This document shows positions 10,707-20,151 of a DNA stretch of 64,000 bases, in pieces. The notes below the pieces were generated by a model. That model searched no databases. It saw only the letters and a program-made list of their open reading frames with translations, and was not told where the DNA came from. This DNA comes from Acidobacteriota bacterium (GTDB lineage: Bacteria > Acidobacteriota > Thermoanaerobaculia > Gp7-AA8), in NCBI GenBank assembly GCA_003223645.1, contig QHVT01000023.1, positions 36,441-100,440 on the forward strand, in the 5' to 3' direction. The position numbers and the translations under genes were made by a program. Within the stretch, counting starts at the first letter, position 1. Each line of letters starts with the position of its first letter.

Positions 10707-11357
10707 TTGAAGATCATCTTCATCGGACCGCCGGGAAGCGGCAAGGGAACGCAGGCGAAGCGGCTCGCGAGCCGGCTCGCCGTGCCGCACATTTCGACCG
10801 GCGACATGCTTCGCGAAGCGGTCGCGGCCGGCACTCCGGTCGGACAGAAAGCCGCGTCGATCATGGCGTCCGGTGCGCTCGTTCCCGATGACGTGATGAT
10901 CGAGATCATCAACGACCGTCTGGCGCAGCCGGACGCGCAGAAGGGCTTCATTCTCGACGGCTTCCCGCGCACGCTCGTGCAGGCGGAAAAGCTCGACGGA
11001 TTGGTCGGGAATGGGAAAAGCGAGCTTCGGGTTCTCCAACTGCTCGTGCCCGACGACGCAATCGTGCGACGCATCACCCTGCGCCGCACGTGTCCGCAGT
11101 GCGGGGCGATCTACCATCTTGAGAATAGTCGCCCGGCGTCCGACAGCGTGTGTGACCGCGACGGCGTCGAAGTCATTGCACGTCCTGACGACAACGAAGA
11201 GGCCGTGCGCAAGCGCCTGGACGTGTTCCACCGGGACACGGTTCCAGTCGCTTCGTATTACAAGGCGAAGAGCATTTTGCGTGAGGTCGATGGGATCGGT
11301 CCCGTCGATGAGGTCTTTGAACGAATTGAGAAGTCCCTGGCCCACGGATCGAGCTGA
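10707..11357 (+). CDS. adk: Adenylate kinase
   Basis: Adk catalyses ATP + AMP to 2 ADP in the cytoplasm. The 216-residue product starts at a TTG codon (KIIFIGPPGSGKGTQAKRLA) with the P-loop at residues 7-15. The AMP-binding segment (ISTGDMLREAV), the FILDGFPRT motif and a long-form LID with CPQC and a distal Cys/Asp pair consistent with structural zinc follow. Placement between secY and map is typical. The weak TTG start fits modest expression within a ribosomal operon. Confidence 0.95.
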   Translation: MKIIFIGPPGSGKGTQAKRLASRLAVPHISTGDMLREAVAAGTPVGQKAASIMASGALVPDDVMIEIINDRLAQPDAQKGFILDGFPRTLVQAEKLDGLVGNGKSELRVLQLLVPDDAIVRRITLRRTCPQCGAIYHLENSRPASDSVCDRDGVEVIARPDDNEEAVRKRLDVFHRDTVPVASYYKAKSILREVDGIGPVDEVFERIEKSLAHGSS

Positions 11358-11360
11358 TCG

Positions 11361-12185
11361 ATGCTGGACCGCATGAAGGGACCGACGCTGAAGAGCCGCG
11401 ACGAGATCGCGATCATGGACCGCGCGAATCGGATCGTGGTCGAGATCCTCGAGATGATGCGCGACATGGTCAAGCCCGGCGCGACCACGGCGCAGATCAA
11501 TGCGATGGCCGAGGAGGAGCTGGCGAAGAGGGGCGCGAAGTCGCCGTTCAAAGGCTACGCTCCGATGGGACTGCCGCCGTATCCGGCGGTCGTCTGCACC
11601 TCGGTCAACGACGTGATCGTGCACGGCATCCCGAATCGCGCGAAGCTTCAGGAAGGCGACATCCTCGGACTCGACTTCGGGTCGATCTTTCAGGGGTTCG
11701 TCGGCGACGCGGCGCTCACGGTGCCGGTCGGCAAGGTCGGTCCCAAGGCGGATCTGCTGATGCAGACCACGCGCGAGTGTCTCGAGCTGGCGGTCGAAGA
11801 GATGCGGCCGGGACGGCACCTCGGCGATATCGGCGCCGCGGTTCAGGAGCACGCCGAGTCGCGCGGGTTCCACGTCATCCGCACCTTCGTCGGTCACGGC
11901 ATCGGACGGAAGATGCACGAGGAGCCGCAGGTCTACAACTTCGGCAAGCGCGGACGCGGAGTCCCGCTGCGCGAGGGGATGGTCCTGGCGATCGAGCCGA
12001 TGTTGTGCGAGATCGGGTCGAAGCTGAAGTCGCGCCTGGAGCGCGTGGGATCGAACGGGATACTTCAGGACGTGAAAACGGATGCGGACGGATGGACCGC
12101 GCGAACGGTCGACGGGACACTCGCCGCGCATTTCGAAAACTCGGTCGCCGTGACGGCGAACGGGCCGCTGGTGTTGGGGAAGTAA
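11361..12185 (+). CDS. map: Type I methionine aminopeptidase
   Basis: Removes the N-terminal Met from nascent proteins. The 274-residue pita-bread enzyme shows all metal ligands in context: the Asp pair in [18 protein letters not shown], His in [12 protein letters not shown] and Glu in LAIEPML. The final Glu is probably the one in [12 protein letters not shown] sequence. The ATG at 11361 is 3 bases after adk; a second ATG at 11373 ([15 protein letters not shown]) is an alternative start and closer to family consensus. Confidence 0.95.
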   Translation: MLDRMKGPTLKSRDEIAIMDRANRIVVEILEMMRDMVKPGATTAQINAMAEEELAKRGAKSPFKGYAPMGLPPYPAVVCTSVNDVIVHGIPNRAKLQEGDILGLDFGSIFQGFVGDAALTVPVGKVGPKADLLMQTTRECLELAVEEMRPGRHLGDIGAAVQEHAESRGFHVIRTFVGHGIGRKMHEEPQVYNFGKRGRGVPLREGMVLAIEPMLCEIGSKLKSRLERVGSNGILQDVKTDADGWTARTVDGTLAAHFENSVAVTANGPLVLGK

Positions 12186-12201
12186 GAACAGAAAAGGATC
12201 T

Positions 12202-12420
12202 ATGTCGAAGGAAGACGCGATTGAAGTGACAGGAACGGTCCTCGAGACATTGCCGAACGCGATGTTTCAGGTGGAGCTGGAGAACAAACACAAAGTGCTC
12301 GCGCACATCTCCGGCAAGATGAGAAAGCACTTCATCCGCATTCTTCCGGGAGACAAAGTGTTGGTCGAGCTCTCGCCGTACGATCTGACGCGCGGGCGCA
12401 TCACGTATCGCTACAAGTGA
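12202..12420 (+). CDS. infA: Translation initiation factor IF-1
   Basis: IF-1 occupies the ribosomal A site during initiation. The 72-residue OB-fold product is standard in length and sequence ([50 protein letters not shown]). It starts 16 bases after map with an AAAGGA ribosome binding site. It is the last gene before rpmJ and the alpha section. Confidence 0.97.
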   Translation: MSKEDAIEVTGTVLETLPNAMFQVELENKHKVLAHISGKMRKHFIRILPGDKVLVELSPYDLTRGRITYRYK

Positions 12421-12427
12421 GACAGTC

Positions 12428-12541
12428 ATGAAAGTACGTTCATCGGTCAAACGCATTTGCAGCAAGTGCAAAGTCGTCCGTCGTCAGGGCGTGATTCGGA
12501 TCATCTGTGTCGTTCCGAAGCACAAGCAGCGGCAGGGTTAA
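12428..12541 (+). CDS. rpmJ: 50S ribosomal protein L36, zinc type
   Basis: A 37-residue protein beginning [19 protein letters not shown] and ending PKHKQRQG. Cys11, Cys14, Cys27 and His32 form the L36 zinc ribbon. It lies 7 bases after infA and 18 before rpsM, its conserved position. No paralogue lacking the zinc ligands is present in the window. Confidence 0.96.
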   Translation: MKVRSSVKRICSKCKVVRRQGVIRIICVVPKHKQRQG

Positions 12542-12559
12542 TCAGGAGCAGGGGAAACA

Positions 12560-12943
12560 ATGGCACGTATCGCGGGTGTGGATCTTCCACTGAACAAGCG
12601 GGTCGAAGTCGGCCTGACGTACATCTACGGCATCGGCCGCACGCGCTCGAGCAAGATTCTCGAGTCGGCGGGCGTCAACAAGGACGTGCGCGTCAAGGAT
12701 CTCTCCGAAGACGACGTGCGCAAGATCCGCCAGATCATCACCGACGAAGGAAAAGTCGAAGGTGATCTGCGCAAGGACATCGGCCTCGACATCAAGCGGC
12801 TGATGGAGATCAACTGCTACCGCGGCATGCGCCACCGCCGCGGCCTGCCCGTCCGCGGCCAGCGCACGCACACCAACGCGCGCACGCGTAAGGGTCCTCG
12901 CAAGGGAGCCATCGCGGGCAAGAAGAAGGCCACGAAGAAATAA
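12560..12943 (+). CDS. rpsM: 30S ribosomal protein S13
   Basis: S13 bridges the small-subunit head to the large subunit and P-site tRNA. The 127-residue product starts [20 protein letters not shown], has [12 protein letters not shown] and the tail [33 protein letters not shown] site precedes it. A hairpin of GGGTGCT words separates it from rpsK. Confidence 0.97.
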   Translation: MARIAGVDLPLNKRVEVGLTYIYGIGRTRSSKILESAGVNKDVRVKDLSEDDVRKIRQIITDEGKVEGDLRKDIGLDIKRLMEINCYRGMRHRRGLPVRGQRTHTNARTRKGPRKGAIAGKKKATKK

Positions 12944-12948
12944 GACAA

Positions 12949-13016
12949 GTGCTGGGTGCTGGGTGCTGAGTACTGGGAAGGCAACACCCAGCACCCAGCA
13001 CTCAGCACTCAGCACC
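12949..13016. repeat. Short-word hairpin, 7-base word GGGTGCT, in rpsM-rpsK gap
   Basis: The left arm (12949-12978) is four imperfect copies of GTGCTGG; the right arm (12983-13016) is four to five copies of the complement (CACCCAG, CACTCAG). The loop is about 5 bases, giving an almost continuous stem of about 30 bp. The complementary word CACCCAG appears as a long single arm inside ccmI (39634-39707). Confidence 0.87.
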
Positions 13017-13026
13017 GGAGAAACAC

Positions 13027-13440
13027 ATGGCAACTGCAAGAGCACCGAAAGCGGGCGCGCGTCGCGCCGGAACGAAACGGAAAGAGCGGAAGAACGTTCC
13101 GCACGGCGTCGCCTCCATTGCGGCGACGTTCAACAACACCATCGTCGCCATCACCGATCCGGTGGGCAACATCCTGTCGTGGTCGAGCGCCGGTCGCATC
13201 GGCTTCAAGGGATCGCGCAAAGGCACTCCGTTCGCCGCGCAGGTGGCGGCGCAGAATGCCGCGCAGCTCGCGCAGGAGCACGGCGTCCGTTCGGTCGACG
13301 TGAAGGTGAAGGGACCGGGCGCGGGCCGCGAGTCGGCCATCCGCGCTCTCGCGGCATCGGGACTCGACATCAAGTCGATCAAAGACGTCACCCCGATTCC
13401 GCACAACGGCTGCCGCCCTCCGAAGCGGCGCCGCGTCTGA
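13027..13440 (+). CDS. rpsK: 30S ribosomal protein S11
   Basis: S11 is a platform protein near the mRNA exit. The 137-residue product has a basic N-terminus, then [20 protein letters not shown], the Ala-rich [16 protein letters not shown] helix, [20 protein letters not shown] and the C-terminal [16 protein letters not shown]. All are S11 landmarks. It is flanked on both sides by short-word hairpins. Confidence 0.97.
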   Translation: MATARAPKAGARRAGTKRKERKNVPHGVASIAATFNNTIVAITDPVGNILSWSSAGRIGFKGSRKGTPFAAQVAAQNAAQLAQEHGVRSVDVKVKGPGAGRESAIRALAASGLDIKSIKDVTPIPHNGCRPPKRRRV

Positions 13441-13446
13441 GGAACT

Positions 13447-13527
13447 AGATGGCGGATGGCAGACGGCAGATGGCAGCGGCGTACGGAACTTCCGTCGTTC
13501 TCCTGCCATCCGCCATCTGCCATCTGC
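13447..13527. repeat. Short-word hairpin, 7-base word GATGGCA, in rpsK-rpsD gap
   Basis: The left arm (13447-13476) has four imperfect GATGGCA words. The right arm (13502-13527) has the complement TGCCATC. The centre is itself self-complementary (ACGGA...TCCGT), so a two-part hairpin forms. The same word occurs at 25757, 46739 and, in coding frame, at 55363. The following 83 bases up to rpsD show no gene. Confidence 0.87.
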
Positions 13528-13610
13528 GGTCGAGCAAGTTACGCCGAGCAGCAGCCGGCGTAGACGCAACGCACCATGGTGGTGCGGGTGCGAAACACTG
13601 AGGAGGCATA

Positions 13611-14237
13611 GTGGCTCGTTACACCGACCCCGTCTGCCGGTTGTGCCGGCGCGAGGGCATGAAGCTCTTCCTGAAGGGCGATCGTTGTTTCAAGGACAAG
13701 TGCGCCATCGAGCGCCGCAACTACGCGCCCGGACAGCACGGACGCCGCCGGTCGAAGGTTCTCGGCTACGGCATTCAGCTTCGCGAGAAACAGAAAGTGA
13801 AGCGCATTTACGGACTGCTCGAGCGGCAGTTCCGTCTCTACTTCCAGCGCGCCGAGCAGCGCACCGGCATCACCGGTGAGAACCTGCTCCGCCAGCTCGA
13901 GGTGCGACTCGACAACGTGGTGTACTCCCTCGGCTTCGCATCGTCGCGCGCGCAGGGACGCCAGCTCGTCCGTCACGGACACATCGAAGTGAACGGAAAG
14001 AAGATCAACGTCCCTTCGTACCAGGTGCGCAAAGGCGACGTCATCCAGGTTCGCGAAAAGAGCCGCAAGAACGATCAGATCCGCCAGGCCGTCGAAACGG
14101 CAGCGGGCCGCGGCGTTCCGGCGTGGCTCCAGCTCGAACCCGAGCAGTTCCGCGGCTCGGTCACGGATCTTCCGAAGCGCGAAGACATCCGTCTCCCGAT
14201 CCAGGAACAGCTCATCGTCGAACTCTACTCGAAGTAA
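13611..14237 (+). CDS. rpsD: 30S ribosomal protein S4
   Basis: S4 is a primary 16S rRNA-binding assembly protein. The 208-residue product starts at GTG 13611, 6 bases after a strong GAGGAGG site. It has an N-terminal zinc knuckle (CRLC followed by CFKDKC) and the S4 RNA-binding fold ([40 protein letters not shown]). In the alpha operon of some bacteria S4 is the autorepressor; no pseudoknot leader is evident here. Confidence 0.96.
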   Translation: MARYTDPVCRLCRREGMKLFLKGDRCFKDKCAIERRNYAPGQHGRRRSKVLGYGIQLREKQKVKRIYGLLERQFRLYFQRAEQRTGITGENLLRQLEVRLDNVVYSLGFASSRAQGRQLVRHGHIEVNGKKINVPSYQVRKGDVIQVREKSRKNDQIRQAVETAAGRGVPAWLQLEPEQFRGSVTDLPKREDIRLPIQEQLIVELYSK

Positions 14238-14310
14238 TCAATTCCCGGTGGACTGCGCGCGCGGACAGCTCCCGCGTGCGGTCCACTGTCGCCGTGAGGA
14301 GGCCGCTCCC

Positions 14311-15297
14311 ATGATGTGGTCAGATTTCCAGAAACCGAAAAAGCTCGATTACGATCCTGAGACTCTTACACCGACGTACGGGCGCTTCGTCGCCCAGCCG
14401 TTCGAGCGCGGCTTCGGTACGACGATCGGCAACGCGCTGCGTCGCGTGCTGCTCTCCTCGATCGAGGGTGCCGCCATCACCGCCGTGCGCGTCGAAGGCG
14501 TGCTGCACGAGTTTTCCTCGCTGCAAGGCGTGGTCGAGGACATGACCGACGTCGTCCTCAACCTCAAGCAGGTTCCGTTCAAGCTTCACGGAGCCGGTCC
14601 GAAGACGCTCTACCTCGAGAAGAAGGGACCGGGCGTCGTCACCGCCGCCGACTTCGAAGAAGATCCGGACATTGAGATCCTCGACCCGACCACGCACATC
14701 GCGACGCTGTCGAAGGAAGGCTCGCTCAAGCTCGAGGCGCGTCTCAAGCGCGGCCGCGGCTACACCGTCGCGGACCGCAATGCCGACACCGATCTGCCGC
14801 TCGGCTACATCCCGGTCGACTCGATTCACTCGCCGGTGCGCCGCGTGAACTATCACGTCGAAGGCGCGCGCGTCGGACAGATGACCGACTACGACAAGCT
14901 CGTGATCGAAGTCTGGACCAACGGCGCGGTCTCGCCGCAGGAGGCGATCAGCCTCGCCTCCGAATTGCTCGGCGACCACCTGCGCACCTTCAGCGCGTTC
15001 GAGACTCGTCTCGAAGAGCGTGAGGAAGCGGCCGCTCCGGAAGTCGATCCGCGTCTCGCCGAAATGCTGGCGAAGCCGATCGAAGAGCTCGACCTTTCCG
15101 TCCGCTCCGCGAACTGCCTCAAGAACGCCAACATCCGCACACTCGGCGATCTCGTGCAGCGCACCGAGCGCGAAATGCTGTCGACGAAGAACTTCGGCCG
15201 CAAGTCGCTCGACGAGATCAAAGACGTTCTCGCCAGCCTCGGCCTGTCGTTCGGCATGACCCGCGTGCCGGCCGGCGCGCGCGACTATCGCGAGTAG
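14311..15297 (+). CDS. rpoA: DNA-directed RNA polymerase subunit alpha
   Basis: The alpha dimer nucleates RNA polymerase assembly. I place the start at ATG 14311 ([20 protein letters not shown]) because GAGGAGG lies 8 bases upstream; an in-frame ATG at 14248 would add 21 residues unlike the family. The N-terminal domain shows [19 protein letters not shown] short acidic linker leads to the C-terminal domain ([27 protein letters not shown]), which contacts UP elements and activators. The 328-residue length is normal. Confidence 0.96.
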   Translation: MMWSDFQKPKKLDYDPETLTPTYGRFVAQPFERGFGTTIGNALRRVLLSSIEGAAITAVRVEGVLHEFSSLQGVVEDMTDVVLNLKQVPFKLHGAGPKTLYLEKKGPGVVTAADFEEDPDIEILDPTTHIATLSKEGSLKLEARLKRGRGYTVADRNADTDLPLGYIPVDSIHSPVRRVNYHVEGARVGQMTDYDKLVIEVWTNGAVSPQEAISLASELLGDHLRTFSAFETRLEEREEAAAPEVDPRLAEMLAKPIEELDLSVRSANCLKNANIRTLGDLVQRTEREMLSTKNFGRKSLDEIKDVLASLGLSFGMTRVPAGARDYRE

Positions 15298-15321
15298 CTG
15301 TAGCTGTCAGGAGAAGAACCG

Positions 15322-15894
15322 ATGCGACATGGAATGGCAAACCGCAAGCTGGGACGGACGTCGAGCCATCGCAAGGCGATGTTCCGCAATCAGCTCGCGT
15401 CGCTCATCGAGAGCGAGCGCATCATCACCACGCTGCCGAAGGCGAAAGAGCTCCGCCCGATCGCCGAGAAGCTGATCACGCTGGCGAAGAATGACAGCGT
15501 GCACAATCGCCGTCACGCCGCCCGCCAGGTGCCGGACGACTCGCTGATCGCGAAGTTGTTCGACACCCTCGGTCCACGCTTCTCGACGCGCCCCGGCGGC
15601 TACACGCGCATCATGAAGCTCGGTGCGCGCCGTGGCGACGCCGCGGAGATGGCGATCCTCGAGCTCGTCGAGCGCTCGCCCGAAAAGACCGAGGACAAGG
15701 AAGCGCCGGCGAAGGGCGGGAAGAGCGGGAAGCCGAAGAAAGCCGCTCCGAAGAAGGCAGAGCCGGCGGAAGAAGAGCCGGAAGGCGAAGAGAAGCCGAA
15801 GCGCGGCGCGAAGAAAGCCGCGGCGCCGAAGAAAGAAGCTCCCGCCAAGAAAGCGCCGGCGAAAAAAGCGCCAGCGAAGAAGAAAGAAAAGTAG
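15322..15894 (+). CDS. rplQ: 50S ribosomal protein L17 with long Lys/Ala/Pro tail
   Basis: L17 lies at the tunnel exit side of the large subunit. Residues 1-120 match the family ([39 protein letters not shown]). The remaining 70 residues or so are a low-complexity tail rich in Lys, Ala, Pro and Glu (repeated PAKKA and PKKA units), making the protein 190 residues against a common 115-130. Such tails occur in several phyla and probably add rRNA contacts. It is the last gene of the operon. Confidence 0.95.
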   Translation: MRHGMANRKLGRTSSHRKAMFRNQLASLIESERIITTLPKAKELRPIAEKLITLAKNDSVHNRRHAARQVPDDSLIAKLFDTLGPRFSTRPGGYTRIMKLGARRGDAAEMAILELVERSPEKTEDKEAPAKGGKSGKPKKAAPKKAEPAEEEPEGEEKPKRGAKKAAAPKKEAPAKKAPAKKAPAKKKEK

Positions 15895-15916
15895 TTAGAT
15901 CAGAACGAACGATTTG

Positions 15917-15946
15917 AACGCCCGCCGCAAGGCGGGCGTTTTCTTT
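15917..15946 (+). terminator. Rho-independent terminator after rplQ
   Basis: AACGCCCGCC, a GCAA tetraloop and GGCGGGCGTT form a perfect 10-bp stem followed by TTCTTT. It lies 23 bases after the rplQ stop and closes the ribosomal superoperon. Confidence 0.93.
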
Positions 15947-15952
15947 GGATCC

Positions 15953-16039
15953 TGTGGAGCGGCGGCCGCCCCGGCCGCCGGAAGCCTCGCTTGGCGTGCG
16001 CCGGGACTCCGGCGCCCGAGGGGCGGGCGCCGCTCCACA
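15953..16039. repeat. GC-rich double hairpin (TGTGGAGCGGCGGCCG type), copy 1
   Basis: Outer ends TGTGGAGCGGCGGCCG and GGCGCCGCTCCACA are complementary, with two inner GC palindromes, so the single strand can form a forked double hairpin. Related copies lie at 18813, 21726, 30736, 44369 and 54525. Several share a central TCTCGCGA motif. This copy sits between the ribosomal terminator and the next gene. Confidence 0.8.
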
Positions 16040-16062
16040 AGACCGCGGTAAGCTTCGCCCTC

Positions 16063-17868
16063 ATGAAACGAAGCTTGGCGCTGCTGTTCACGCTCTTCGC
16101 GTTCGCAAATGTGGGTGCCGCTGCCTTCAGCGGCACCGCGACCGCTGAGGCAGCGGTCGCCACAAACGATGAAGCCGCGAAGCTGCACGCGCTCTTCGAT
16201 CGCACGTGGGAGGCGCAGCTCCGCGAGGATCCGCTCTACGCCACGAGCGTCGGCCGTCACGACTACGACAACCTCCTGCCGTCGGTGACGCCCGCCGATC
16301 TGGAGCGGTCGTACGAGCGGACGAAGTCCACGCTCGCGGAGCTGAAATCAATCGATCGCACGAAGCTCTCGCCGGTCGACGTCGTGAACTACGACATGTT
16401 CAAGCGGCAGCTCGACCTCGCGATCGGGAACTACGAGCTCGGCGACTATCAGATCCCGTTCACCGCCGACTCCGGATTTCACACCGAGTTCGCGCGTCTC
16501 TCCGCCGACATGACGCTGGCGACGGTGAAGGACTACGAGAACTACATCGCGCGCATCAACGCCTGGCCACGCTACGTGCGCGAGCAGATCGCGCTGATGC
16601 GCATGGGAATCAAGCGCGGCATGACCGTTCCGCGCGCGACGCTCGACGGCTACGACGGCACCATCTCCGCGCACGTCGTCGACGATCCGTCGAAGAGCGT
16701 GTTCTGGCCGCCGTTCGCGAACTTCCCGCCGACCGTTCCCGCGAGCGAGCAGGAACGTTTGCGCGCGGCAGGACGCGCGGCGATCGCGAACAGCGCGGTT
16801 CCCGGCTATCGCGAGCTCCTCGCGTTCTTCAACAACGAATACCTCCCCGGCGCGCGCACGACGTTAGGCGCATCGGAGATGCCGAACGGACGCGCGTATT
16901 ACCAGCACAAGATCCGCGAGTTCACGACGCTCGATCTCACACCCGAAGAGATTCACAAGACGGGGCTCGCCGAGGTGGCGAGGATCTCGGCGGAGATGGA
17001 CGCGGTGATGAAGAGCGTCCACTTCCAGGGCGACTTCGCCGCGTTCCTGCAGTTCCTGCGCACCGATCCGCGCTTCTACGCGAAGACGCCGGAAGAACTG
17101 CTCGCGCGCGCGTCACGCATTGCGAAGCGGATGGATGGAAAGCTGCCGTCGCTCTTCAAGACGCTCCCGCGCTTGCCGTATACCGTCGAGCCGGTGCCGG
17201 ACAGCATCGCGCCGAAATACACGTCCGGCCGCTATGTCGGTCCCGCGCAGGGCAGCACGATGCCCGGCATCTACTGGGTCAACACGTACAAGCTCGAGAG
17301 CCGTCCGCTGTACAACCTCGTGTCGCTGACGCTGCACGAGGCCGTGCCGGGACATCACCTGCAGATCGCGCTGAGCCGCGAGCTCGGCGACCTCCCGAAC
17401 TTCCGCCGCTTCTCGTACATCTCTGCATTCGGCGAGGGGTGGGGCCTCTACTCCGAATACCTCGGCATCGAAGCCGGCTTGTACGACAACGATCCCTACC
17501 TGAACTTCGGCCGCCTCACGTGGGAAATGTGGCGTGCCTGCCGGCTCGTCGTCGACACCGGCATTCACTCGATGAAGTGGACGCGCCAGCAGGCGATCGA
17601 CTACATGGCCACGCGCACCGCGCTGCCGTTGCACGAAGTCGAGACCGAAGTCGATCGCTACATTTCGTGGCCCGGCCAGGCGCTCGCGTACAAACTCGGC
17701 GAGCTGAAGATCAAGGAGCTGCGCAAACGCGCGGAGACGACGCTCGGCACGCGCTTCGATGTCCGCGAGTTCCACGACGTCGTCCTCGGCAGCGGCTCGG
17801 TCCCGCTGAATGTGCTGGAGGAAAATGTCGATCGGTGGATCGTCGCCCGCAAGGGCGCATCAGGGTGA
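16063..17868 (+). CDS. DUF885 family secreted metalloprotein
   Basis: DUF885 proteins resemble zinc-dependent peptidases, but their substrates are mostly unknown. The start at ATG 16063 gives a signal peptide (KRSLALLFTLFAFANVGAAA) and a 601-residue product. The motif LHEAVPGHHL near residue 425, followed by EGWGLYSEY about 40 residues later, supplies the presumed HExxH-like zinc ligands and a distal Glu. It probably acts in the periplasm. It converges on the M28 peptidase gene, overlapping its 3' end by 9 bases. An upstream in-frame extension to 15991 runs into the GC hairpin and is unlikely. Confidence 0.85.
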   Translation: MKRSLALLFTLFAFANVGAAAFSGTATAEAAVATNDEAAKLHALFDRTWEAQLREDPLYATSVGRHDYDNLLPSVTPADLERSYERTKSTLAELKSIDRTKLSPVDVVNYDMFKRQLDLAIGNYELGDYQIPFTADSGFHTEFARLSADMTLATVKDYENYIARINAWPRYVREQIALMRMGIKRGMTVPRATLDGYDGTISAHVVDDPSKSVFWPPFANFPPTVPASEQERLRAAGRAAIANSAVPGYRELLAFFNNEYLPGARTTLGASEMPNGRAYYQHKIREFTTLDLTPEEIHKTGLAEVARISAEMDAVMKSVHFQGDFAAFLQFLRTDPRFYAKTPEELLARASRIAKRMDGKLPSLFKTLPRLPYTVEPVPDSIAPKYTSGRYVGPAQGSTMPGIYWVNTYKLESRPLYNLVSLTLHEAVPGHHLQIALSRELGDLPNFRRFSYISAFGEGWGLYSEYLGIEAGLYDNDPYLNFGRLTWEMWRACRLVVDTGIHSMKWTRQQAIDYMATRTALPLHEVETEVDRYISWPGQALAYKLGELKIKELRKRAETTLGTRFDVREFHDVVLGSGSVPLNVLEENVDRWIVARKGASG

Positions 17869-20121
17869 TCCAGCAGCAGCGATCTTCATCCGGTCCCTCG
17901 TGATCGCGACGTCGCCGTCGCCCTGCGGCACGGTGTTCGAGATTTCGCGCGCGACCGCGAACGAGGACGGCGACCAGAAGCCGAACGTCAGATCGCTGGC
18001 GATCGCTTCGACTTCGCCCGGCGCCTGAATCCGCACGGCGATTTCTTCGACGTTCTGCGCGATCACGAATCGCCATCCGTTGAAAGACTGATCGCGATGC
18101 CGTGCCGATAGCGGAGCCGGCTTCACGCCGTTGACCGTCAGCACCGTGCCGCCGCGAAATGCGAGCGTGATGCGATTTGCCTGGCGGCGCGTGCGCACGT
18201 CGATGAGGACGGTTTGCCCGTCGCGTTGCGCGCTCATCTCGACGGGACGTAGTCCGAACGGCAGCGGCGGCGCGGGCGCCGTCCACTGCTGGCCGCGGTA
18301 CCACGGCGTGAGCCGCGGGTCCGCCGGCTTGAACGGCGCCGCCGCCTGCAGCGTCGGCGTGAGGATCGGCGTGACCCACACCGGCGACAGCGTTCGATCG
18401 CTGACGTACGCAAGCGAAAGGAAGCGCGGCTTCTCGCGCGACCACTGCGGCGACACCAGCGCGATGATGGCGCACGCGATCGCGAGCGTTGCAGCGACAG
18501 CCGCGAGGCGAAGCTGCGCGAAGAGCGGCGCGACGAGCGACGTGAGAATCGCCATGAAGATCGCGATCACCGTCATCATCCGTCCGCCGAGCGCGTCGTA
18601 GAAGAGGATGACGAGCGGACAGAAGATGATCGCCGCCGCGGTCGCGGTCACCGCGCTCATCACGGTATCGTTCACGCGCGCGAGCGCGCAGATTGTCAGC
18701 ACCAGCGCCGGCACGAGGAAGAGATAGCTCGCGCCGGTGATCGTGATCGCGAGCACGAACGCGATCGCGTGCCACACGAACGCGGCGCCGAAGAGCATCG
18801 CGCGCTCGGCCGCTGGAGTGGTGCGCGCCTCCGGCGCGCCTTCCGGAGACGCGCCGGAGGCGCGTACCGCTCCACGGCGAAACAGCGCGGCCGCGCAAAC
18901 CGACGCCGCGATTCCGATCAACGCCATCGCCAGGATGGACGGCAGCGGATGCGCGACCCAGTTCACGCCGTCGCTGCGCAGCCTCGCGAGCCAGCTCACC
19001 ACGCCGCCCGCGAACATCGAGAGCAGGATCGTGGCGAACATCGCCAGCACGCCGAACGTCATCGCGCGCGGATTCGTCTTGCGTGCGGCGAACACGAGCA
19101 GCACGAGGCTCGCGACGCAGATCCAGATCGTCGCGCCGGCCGGCCACCAGATCATCGTGAACTGGAGGATGTCGAAATACGACGCGTCGTCTTTGCTCTG
19201 CGCGTCGAGATCCGTATCGGCGAGCGCGCGCGCGGTCGCCAGCAGGTTATCGCCGTGATGCTCCAGCGTGCGCGCGTTGACGTGTGCAAAGTTGTCGAGC
19301 GGCGTGTGATACCAGTTCACGCCGCGGATCGCCGCGAAGTTCACCGCCGCTTTTCCCGCTCGCTTGAACACCGTCACATCGGTGTCGTTCGGCAGCAGGT
19401 TGTAAATCGCATAGAAAAACGATGTCGCGTGCGGGCGTTCGAGCGAGCGCGCGAGCCGGCGAATCAGCCAGCGATTGTGACGGCTGGTCTCGAACATGTT
19501 GCTCGGGCCGTATGTGCCGCGGTTCTCGATGTTGATCATCACCTTCGCGTTGCGCGCGAAGTAATCCTCGGCCACGAACGCTTCCGCGCCGAGGAGTCCG
19601 CCTTCTTCGCCGTCGGTGATGAGGAACGTGATCGGATTGCGGTGGTGCTCGCTTTTCACCGCGCGCGCGATCTCGATCAGCGACGCCACTCCGACGCCGT
19701 CGTCGGACGCGCCCGGACCCGCGCCGACGGAGTCGTAGTGCGCGACGAGCACGACCTCCGCGCCTTTCGCGTCCGGCAGTTTCGCGATCAGGTTCTCCGT
19801 GTTTCCGCACGCCGGCAGCGACGTGCACGCGAACTTCTGCTGCATGTCGACCTTGTAGCCGAGGGCGCGGAGACGCGCGTAGACGAGATCGCGCACGCGC
19901 TTGTTCGCCGGCGTGCCGATCGGATGCGGCGTTCCGCTGCCGGCCAGCTCGCGCAGAGTCGCCATCGCGCGCACGGACGAAAACTCGTTCGGCGGCGCGC
20001 TCGCCGGCTTCGGCACCGGCCCTTCGGCGCGCCAGATCGCGAGCAGTAAAACGAGCAGAACCGGAACGGCAACGGCGGCGAATCGGCGCATGTCGCCGCG
20101 CATTGTCGCATCAGCGCGCAA
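17860..20121 (-). CDS. M28 family membrane metallopeptidase
   Basis: A 753-residue protein with an N-terminal membrane anchor (VAVPVLLVLLLAIW), an M28 aminopeptidase-like domain and a hydrophobic C-terminal half with several membrane segments, then a soluble tail. The co-catalytic zinc ligands are visible: His in VAHYDSVG (about 128), Asp in GASDDGVG (about 140), the Glu pair in TDGEEGG (about 172), Glu in NIENRG and His in WYHTPLDN. The layout resembles ER metallopeptidase (Fxna-like) relatives in bacteria. Met7 or Met11 may be the true start. An in-frame GC repeat (18813-18875) encodes an Ala/Pro/Gly linker in the membrane region. It is divergent from the DUF4097 gene, with 30 bases between starts. 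Confidence 0.85.
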   Translation of the reverse strand: MRADATMRGDMRRFAAVAVPVLLVLLLAIWRAEGPVPKPASAPPNEFSSVRAMATLRELAGSGTPHPIGTPANKRVRDLVYARLRALGYKVDMQQKFACTSLPACGNTENLIAKLPDAKGAEVVLVAHYDSVGAGPGASDDGVGVASLIEIARAVKSEHHRNPITFLITDGEEGGLLGAEAFVAEDYFARNAKVMINIENRGTYGPSNMFETSRHNRWLIRRLARSLERPHATSFFYAIYNLLPNDTDVTVFKRAGKAAVNFAAIRGVNWYHTPLDNFAHVNARTLEHHGDNLLATARALADTDLDAQSKDDASYFDILQFTMIWWPAGATIWICVASLVLLVFAARKTNPRAMTFGVLAMFATILLSMFAGGVVSWLARLRSDGVNWVAHPLPSILAMALIGIAASVCAAALFRRGAVRASGASPEGAPEARTTPAAERAMLFGAAFVWHAIAFVLAITITGASYLFLVPALVLTICALARVNDTVMSAVTATAAAIIFCPLVILFYDALGGRMMTVIAIFMAILTSLVAPLFAQLRLAAVAATLAIACAIIALVSPQWSREKPRFLSLAYVSDRTLSPVWVTPILTPTLQAAAPFKPADPRLTPWYRGQQWTAPAPPLPFGLRPVEMSAQRDGQTVLIDVRTRRQANRITLAFRGGTVLTVNGVKPAPLSARHRDQSFNGWRFVIAQNVEEIAVRIQAPGEVEAIASDLTFGFWSPSSFAVAREISNTVPQGDGDVAITRDRMKIAAAGSP
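18813..18875. repeat. GC-rich hairpin inside the M28 peptidase gene, copy 2
   Basis: Ends GGAGTGG and CCGCTCC flank nested GCGCGCCTCCGG/CCGGAGGCGCG arms, a variant of the TGTGGAGCGG family. It is read in frame and encodes a low-complexity loop between membrane segments without breaking the reading frame. Confidence 0.7.
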
Positions 20122-20151
20122 CCCGGACGCGCTTTCGCCGTAAGAACACGC

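Noticed and set aside
10635..12131. A 498-residue minus-strand frame opposite adk and map
   Set aside because: Both plus-strand genes are certain, with catalytic motifs. The antisense product shows no domain.
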